In this document: positions 58,900-64,000 of the stretch, piece after piece
Numbering within the stretch: position 1 is the first letter of the stretch
How the letters are laid out: the number at the start of each line of letters is the position of its first letter
Origin: Thysanoteuthis rhombus
Lineage: Eukaryota; Mollusca; Cephalopoda; Oegopsida; Thysanoteuthidae
Direction of reading: 5' to 3'
Assembly: GCA_963457665.1 (NCBI GenBank)
Contig: OY735212.1
Coordinates: forward strand, 15,807,573-15,871,572
Length of the DNA stretch: 64,000 bases
Notes under the pieces: generated by a model
Told to the model about the DNA's origin: nothing
The model's input: only the letters and a program-made list of their open reading frames with translations
The model's database searches: none
Translations under genes and position numbers: made by a program

Positions 58900-60750
58900 A
58901 AGACCCATGAGATGTTGAAGAAATAAAAATAAAAACAACAATTTGATAAATATGTACTTATAAGGTATTCTTTGAGAATTCTTTAAAATCTACTTCAACT
59001 TAATTTTTAAAATGTATTTTTGGAAAAACTTTTATGAAATTATCCAAAGCTAGTATAGCTTTATATTTAATCGAATTCCTTCCATGTTTTTTTTCTGTTA
59101 TAGTATGAAACATAGATATAGACCTTTTTTCTATTTGGACAGTAAAAAAAATTATCTAACTGTTTGGAAGTTTTTGATTAATAAAATCATGTACCAGTAA
59201 AGAATTTTTTAAAATCATGTTATCTTTCAATATAAGGATTTTCAGAGACTTATAGTCAGGTGTCATATGAATCTCAGTAAATACATTGTCATTAATATTA
59301 TCATCATTTTGAGCTATAACTTTTATTGCTGAATTTTGAGTGTTTTATTTCTTTGAAGTATAGTTTGGGTGTTAATACCCCAGATCTGACATCTGACCGA
59401 AGGAAAAGATTGTAGCATGACAAATAAGAAAATTGACTTTTTTTCATTGGGTAACTAGGTATTTAATCTGCGTGAAGTTTTCACAGATATACAAGTTTCT
59501 CCAATATCGGAAATTAGAATGTTGCTTTGAAAGCTTTTAATTAGACGGAATGGCATTAAGAGGTAATTACGATTGATTTACCAGGGAAAAATTTTTCAGC
59601 AATACCAGACCGAAAATTTAGTGAGGATTGGATATCAGACTGAGTCATCAGTTGTTGTCGTGGCGGTATCCACAGGAAACTGAGGTGTACAAAAGAAGGG
59701 AACAGGGTGTGCACTGCCTCTACAATAGCTAGCTGCAAGACAAAAGATGAATGTAATTTTTGTCCTGCACCCCGTTTCAAAAAGGCGGAAAAGGGGTGTA
59801 AAGTAAAATTTCAAAAAGAAAGGTCTCCTTGTACTTGAATTCTGTTGGACATTTTGGGGGGAAAAGAAACTAAAAAATCTTGTTTCAGTGGAAGAGTCCA
59901 TTGTTTAAATGTTGGGTAGGATATATTCTTAACTGCAAACCTGTTTCCTCAAGGTTGAAGAGTCTAGAACCAAGGAAATCGCACTGTTTGTTATATAGGT
60001 AGATGAAATAGTTGGGAAAAAGTCTGACTCCAGAAAGACACAGCTGTGTCAAAAGTGATTAATCATTGATTAGAGTTCTAAGCCTTTTTAGATCAGTTCA
60101 CACACATCTTTATCAGAAGTTTTATGGCTGCCCTGTTAACTGATGTCAACAAAAAACAATAATTTATTTATTTTTTTTAAAATCAATTCTCATGATAGAT
60201 ATGTGATGTTTAGAGCGTTTTGTTATTTAAGGAAAAGCCAAGACATTTTTTAACATATTTCATATCGCAGCTTTTAATGGTTCATGATAAACAATATAAA
60301 TGAATGACCTGAATTGTAAAAAAATCTCAACATTGAGAGAAAGAAGAAAATTCATCAAAATTAATAAACATTAAAAGCTGAGAGGGGACACAACAGACTA
60401 GGGGGCAGGGTTCTGTTGTATTAATTCATTTATGTTTTCTTTCTTTTTTTTTCTATCTGGGTTTCTCCTCTGCATGTTTGTTGCTTAATTAAAATAGTAT
60501 TAAAACAATGACCTGAATTTAAAGCCACAAAAAAATCTACAAAGTATTCAACAGTCTCCTTCAAGCGTACTATGTATATATTTTCGTTATCATATCTCAT
60601 TTCGAGCTGTTTATTGATTCATTGAAATAGAATAAAAATGACCTGATTAGTAAGTTGTGGAAAAAAGTCTATAAGTTAGATAAAAATCTACAGTGCATTC
60701 AACAACCTCTTTCAGGTAGGTAAACACTGTGAAAGTAGCTCTTATCTGCT
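58900..60750. other. Upstream intergenic, unassigned
   Basis: AT-rich. An 88-codon minus frame at 59,635-59,901 is not recognised. No repeat family from elsewhere in the window seen. Confidence 0.3.
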
Positions 60751-60754
60751 GTTT

Positions 60755-61250
60755 CCGTTTCAGTGGTCCCTTTCAAATGTTCCTCTTTCAGTGACCCCCC
60801 TTATCCACGGTTTCCCTTTCAATGGTCCCCCTTATCCACGGTTTCCCTTTCAATGGTCCCCCTTATCCACGGTTTCCCTTCCAGTAGTCCCCCTTATCCA
60901 CGGTTTCCTTTCCAGTGGCCCCCCCTTATCTGCGGTTTCCCTTTCAGTGGTCCTCCTTATCTGCAGTTTCCCTTTCAGTGGTCCTCCTTATCCACGGTTT
61001 CCCTTTCAATGGTCCCCCTTATCCACAGTTTCCCTTTCAGTGCCCCCCCCTTATCCTCGGTTTCCCTTTCAGGGGTCCCCCTTATCTACGGTTTCCCTTC
61101 CAGTGGTCCCCCTTAACCACAGTTTCCCATTCAGTGGTCCCCCTTATCTGCAGTTTCCCTTTCGGTGGTCCCCCTTTTCCACGGTTTCCCTTTCAGTAGT
61201 CCCCCCTTATCCAATGTTCCCCTTTCAGTCGTCACCCTTCAACCGTGAAT
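60755..61250. repeat. 31-bp minisatellite, about 15 units
   Basis: Unit CCCCCTTATCCACGGTTTCC followed by CTTTCAGTGGT. Units vary at the CCACGG/CTGCAG position and in C-run length. Pro/Ser/Phe-rich frames over it are artefacts. Confidence 0.95.
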
Positions 61251-61340
61251 CTGAAATCCATTTGCTGTGAAAGTGATAGTAACCATCTTGTATTGCCATA
61301 GAAAAACTACTGGAGATTGAGATGATAGAAATACAAAATT

Positions 61341-61683
61341 TTGGCAGCATGTTGCGTTGGGAGTGATCAATTAAAAAATTGGGAAAAGGAGGTGATCAGT
61401 GAATAAGTTAATTCTCCCACCTTTTGCTGGAATACAAAAAACACAGCTGGGTACAAACCATAGAACAATGTTGCATAAACGTACATTGTAGTTCCCCCCA
61501 CCTTAAAACCCAATTATGAGAAGGATTTTTTCCCAGATATAATAAGGAGTAAATATTGAACTTTTCAGCCATCTAGTTCTATGTACTCATACATGAATTG
61601 CAAGCCAACCAGACCAGCTTGAAAACTGTAAAAAAAACATGCTGACAGGCTTGGTGACAATTTTGGTCAATGGTTTCTAATAG
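61341..61683 (+). repeat. 430-bp MITE-like family copy, 5' end lost
   Basis: TTTTGGCAGCATGTTGCGTT, GGGAGTGATCAATTA, GGTGATCAGTGAATAAG, AATAAGGAGTAAATATTGAA, AAGCCAACCAGACCAGC and the end GGTCAATGGTTTCTAATA. Confidence 0.75.
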
Positions 61684-61780
61684 TTGACAGAGCTTCATCT
61701 AAAAAAAACAAACAAATAAAATAAGAAAGGAAGGGTAGATTTGAGAGTGAGATTTGATCTTATACCAACCATAGGCTTTT

Positions 61781-61940
61781 TGTAACTCAGTCAGTGAGAG
61801 TAGCTGGTACAATCAAGTTAGCTTCCCCAAAACAGAAGGGACACAAGTTCCAGTCACGCTGAGCGCTTATCCTCAATTTCCTATCCATACTGTTTACGTG
61901 CTGACATAGACTGTTGGTTGGAGAGGGTTGCAAAAAAAAA
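61781..61940 (+). repeat. tRNA-like SINE head
   Basis: ACTCAGTCAGTGAGAG (A-box region, 61,785-61,800) and ACAAGTTCCAGTC (B-box region, 61,842-61,854) are spaced as in a tRNA. The acceptor ends do not pair, so it is not a working tRNA. Confidence 0.5.
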
Positions 61941-64000
61941 AGCAACGGAAGATTAAGATAAAAGATCATCATCATCATCATCTCTACTCTCTACGATTTA
62001 TCGCCAAGTCATTACCAACAACTTGGAGCACAATCAGGTTGAAGCGATGTACATGTTTCCCTCCCCAGTCTTATTTTGGGTATTGCAGTTTTTTTGCATG
62101 CATATTGCAGTTTACTCTTTTGTGTAACAGTTTACATTATTATACAACAGATGATAGCGCTCTCCTCAATATGCAGGCAGTGCCTGTAAGCACTATTTTC
62201 TAGATTTCTCAGAGAGAAGGATTGCCAGGCATTTTAGCGATATGTTTTTCAGTGACTTTCTTGATCATTCTTAGTGCCCCGACCATAGCGGAGACTGTTT
62301 GTGTTTTCAATTGTCACATCTACTGAAACTCAATTTCAAGGTCCTTATATTTGCTTCGTTTCATAACTTCCTTTACTGCTATATACCAATCAGAATGCAC
62401 ACTCATGAAGATTTGATAACAAGTTCTTTTATTGTGGTCCTTGATCACTATGTTGGGTCCATTTGCTTCAAAGGTTCTGTCGGTATTTATAGCAAAATCC
62501 TATAGTATCGTGGCATTCTGTCCTCTAATTATTGGGTCTAGTTGATGTTCCTACCAGTTGCTGGCTGTTGGGTTTTCCAACATAGATACTGACCCGTACT
62601 GTCATGCCTGGACTTCTTTATTCTGTTGTAGTGCCCACCTTTTCCAGCTAAAGAAAATCATACATATATGGAGTTATCTGCCCTTGGCAGGGATCTACTT
62701 GCTATCCCCTACATCTCTGTAGAAATGGTAAATTCCTTGTCACTTCCTCTTTGACGTCATACAGAGCTACCAATAAGATAACCTATTGTTATCTTTATGA
62801 TATTTAAACTGTGGCGGTAAAACTCTCTCCCTCCTCTCTGTGTCCCGACGGCCTCGAGGTAAGCTTGTCTCTTCTCTCTCTCTTTAGTGAGGATAGTTAG
62901 TATAGTTTTTATCCACACTTTCTTTCTACACACGCATCATCACATATTCATCCAAAGAACACATCCTATCTAAGTTAAGCACTCTTATCGTAGTTAGATC
63001 AGACTTCTTAAAATAACTTCATAGTGGCTACAACTAGGATGATCAAACTGACGGACATTGTTTAGACTCTATCTCGCATTTACTTAGTGACATTCCTTTC
63101 TCTTCATTCTTCCTATCTCTCCAGCCTTATCCAGGTAGATCCCTCTATATATCTGTGTCGGCAGAAACTCCAGTCCTCATTTATTTTAATTCACTCGTGA
63201 ATTGAACTTGGCACTGTTGTTAACCTCTTTGTTTGTTCTTATTTCCGCATTTTGTTAACAATCCAGCTGTATTCTGTAGATGTAAAAACAGAGCAACCAG
63301 ACGCAAAGTGACCTATTATTTCTATATGGGGGTCACAGAAGCGCCATTTTGGGTCAGCGCCGTTTTCTATGATATTTTCTTGAAAGTTTCAAGAACCAAG
63401 CTTTGGCCTTGAGTGGTCAGTATGAATTATATTAGTTTCTGCTTTCAACCCACTGGGGTGGATGGGGGTTCTTGTCTACATTAGCGTCTTCACCTCAGAG
63501 GGTGTATTGTCCGTGTGGAGGTTTCTGCCTCCATTGCACTTGCATCTCACCTTTGCAAGTTGCCTCATGTTTTTCACATTTTTAATCTGTAAATACTTTC
63601 CACTGTTCAAGTTTATATCTAGTTTTCTTGCAAACTTCTCACTCTCTTTTACTACTAAGTGCAACTTTTTCATGTTTTCATGTTTCTTAACTATTATCAA
63701 TAATGATGATAACTATGATGATGTCATTGTTGACCACTCAGATGATTAGGATGATAGTTGTGAATAGGCTGTTCTATCAGTGGTCATATTCTCCCTAGGA
63801 TGAAGCTACCCTTGGAAAGGTTAGGCAAGCGTATCTTTAATGCCTTCATCTCAGGTCTCACTTGAGAGAGTTGGTAATTCAGAATAGTGAAAAAGAATTA
63901 TGATAAGTATCTCAGTTATATGTGAACAATAAAAATTATACTTTCAACGGTACTTGATACCCAAAGCCAAGGGAATAGTTTTGCTATTAAGTGTAACAAT
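61941..64000. other. Upstream intergenic, unassigned
   Basis: No exon recognised. A 74-codon minus frame at 63,476-63,700 (KLHLVVKESEKFARKLDINL) is protein-like in composition, but I know no match. A stretch at 62.6-63.3 kb has a faint LTR look (see rejected list). Confidence 0.3.

Noticed and set aside
60763-61270. Pro/Phe-rich frames of 94-159 codons
   Set aside because: The 31-bp minisatellite; the three overlapping frames give the same kind of peptide.
62560-63320. Possible solo LTR (TG...CA-like ends, a TATA-like box near 62,800, pyrimidine-rich runs)
   Set aside because: No second copy, no clear primer-binding site or target duplication, and no adjacent gag or pol remnant. The ends could be chosen in several ways.

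Overview
The window is animal nuclear DNA: AT-rich, with spliced genes, very large introns, many microsatellites and dense interspersed repeats. The only host gene I can identify is the 5' part of D-3-phosphoglycerate dehydrogenase (PHGDH), on the minus strand. Five coding exons with consensus splice sites (31,655-31,771; 9,345-9,496; 6,042-6,107; 2,730-2,883; 815-947) encode the first 207 or so residues, from the start Met through the NAD-binding GLGRIG motif to TVHTPLLP. Intron 1 is about 22 kb. The remaining exons lie off the left edge. Intron size and repeat make-up suggest an invertebrate, perhaps a lophotrochozoan such as a mollusc, but nothing here fixes the taxon.

Layout. 1-9.5 kb: PHGDH exons 2-5, with introns holding a mariner remnant, two kinds of LINE and a few MITE-like fragments. 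9.5-31.65 kb: intron 1, with a 213-codon LINE 3' end, a mariner tail, a 42-bp minisatellite, two hAT-like MITEs (one with an exact 8-bp target duplication), a 130-bp-arm inverted repeat, an RT-bearing antisense LINE and a nested palindrome of about 660 bp. 31.65-32.0 kb: PHGDH exon 1 and its probable promoter. 32-64 kb: about 32 kb of upstream sequence with no recognised exon. It holds a 5S-like segment, SINE copies ending in (TA)n, a palindromic insertion inside an older repeat, two convergent unidentified ORFs, three minisatellite or tetranucleotide arrays, a 1.9-kb inverted repeat beside a 440-bp (GA)n tract, and an RTE-like LINE sitting inside an opposite-strand LINE.

Non-LTR retrotransposons with 3' ends of the RTE-like (TGA)n type occur at least eight times, all 5'-truncated. 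A 430-bp non-coding family occurs nine times, and several other families occur as two or more copies. I found no operon, CRISPR array, rRNA gene or intact tRNA gene. Most long open frames are by-products of low-complexity repeats. I did not find a convincing new biological system. The most unusual features are the large inverted or palindromic structures at 28.3-28.95, 36.7-37.13 and 51.25-53.13 kb, and the pair of unidentified ORFs at 38.7-39.7 kb.
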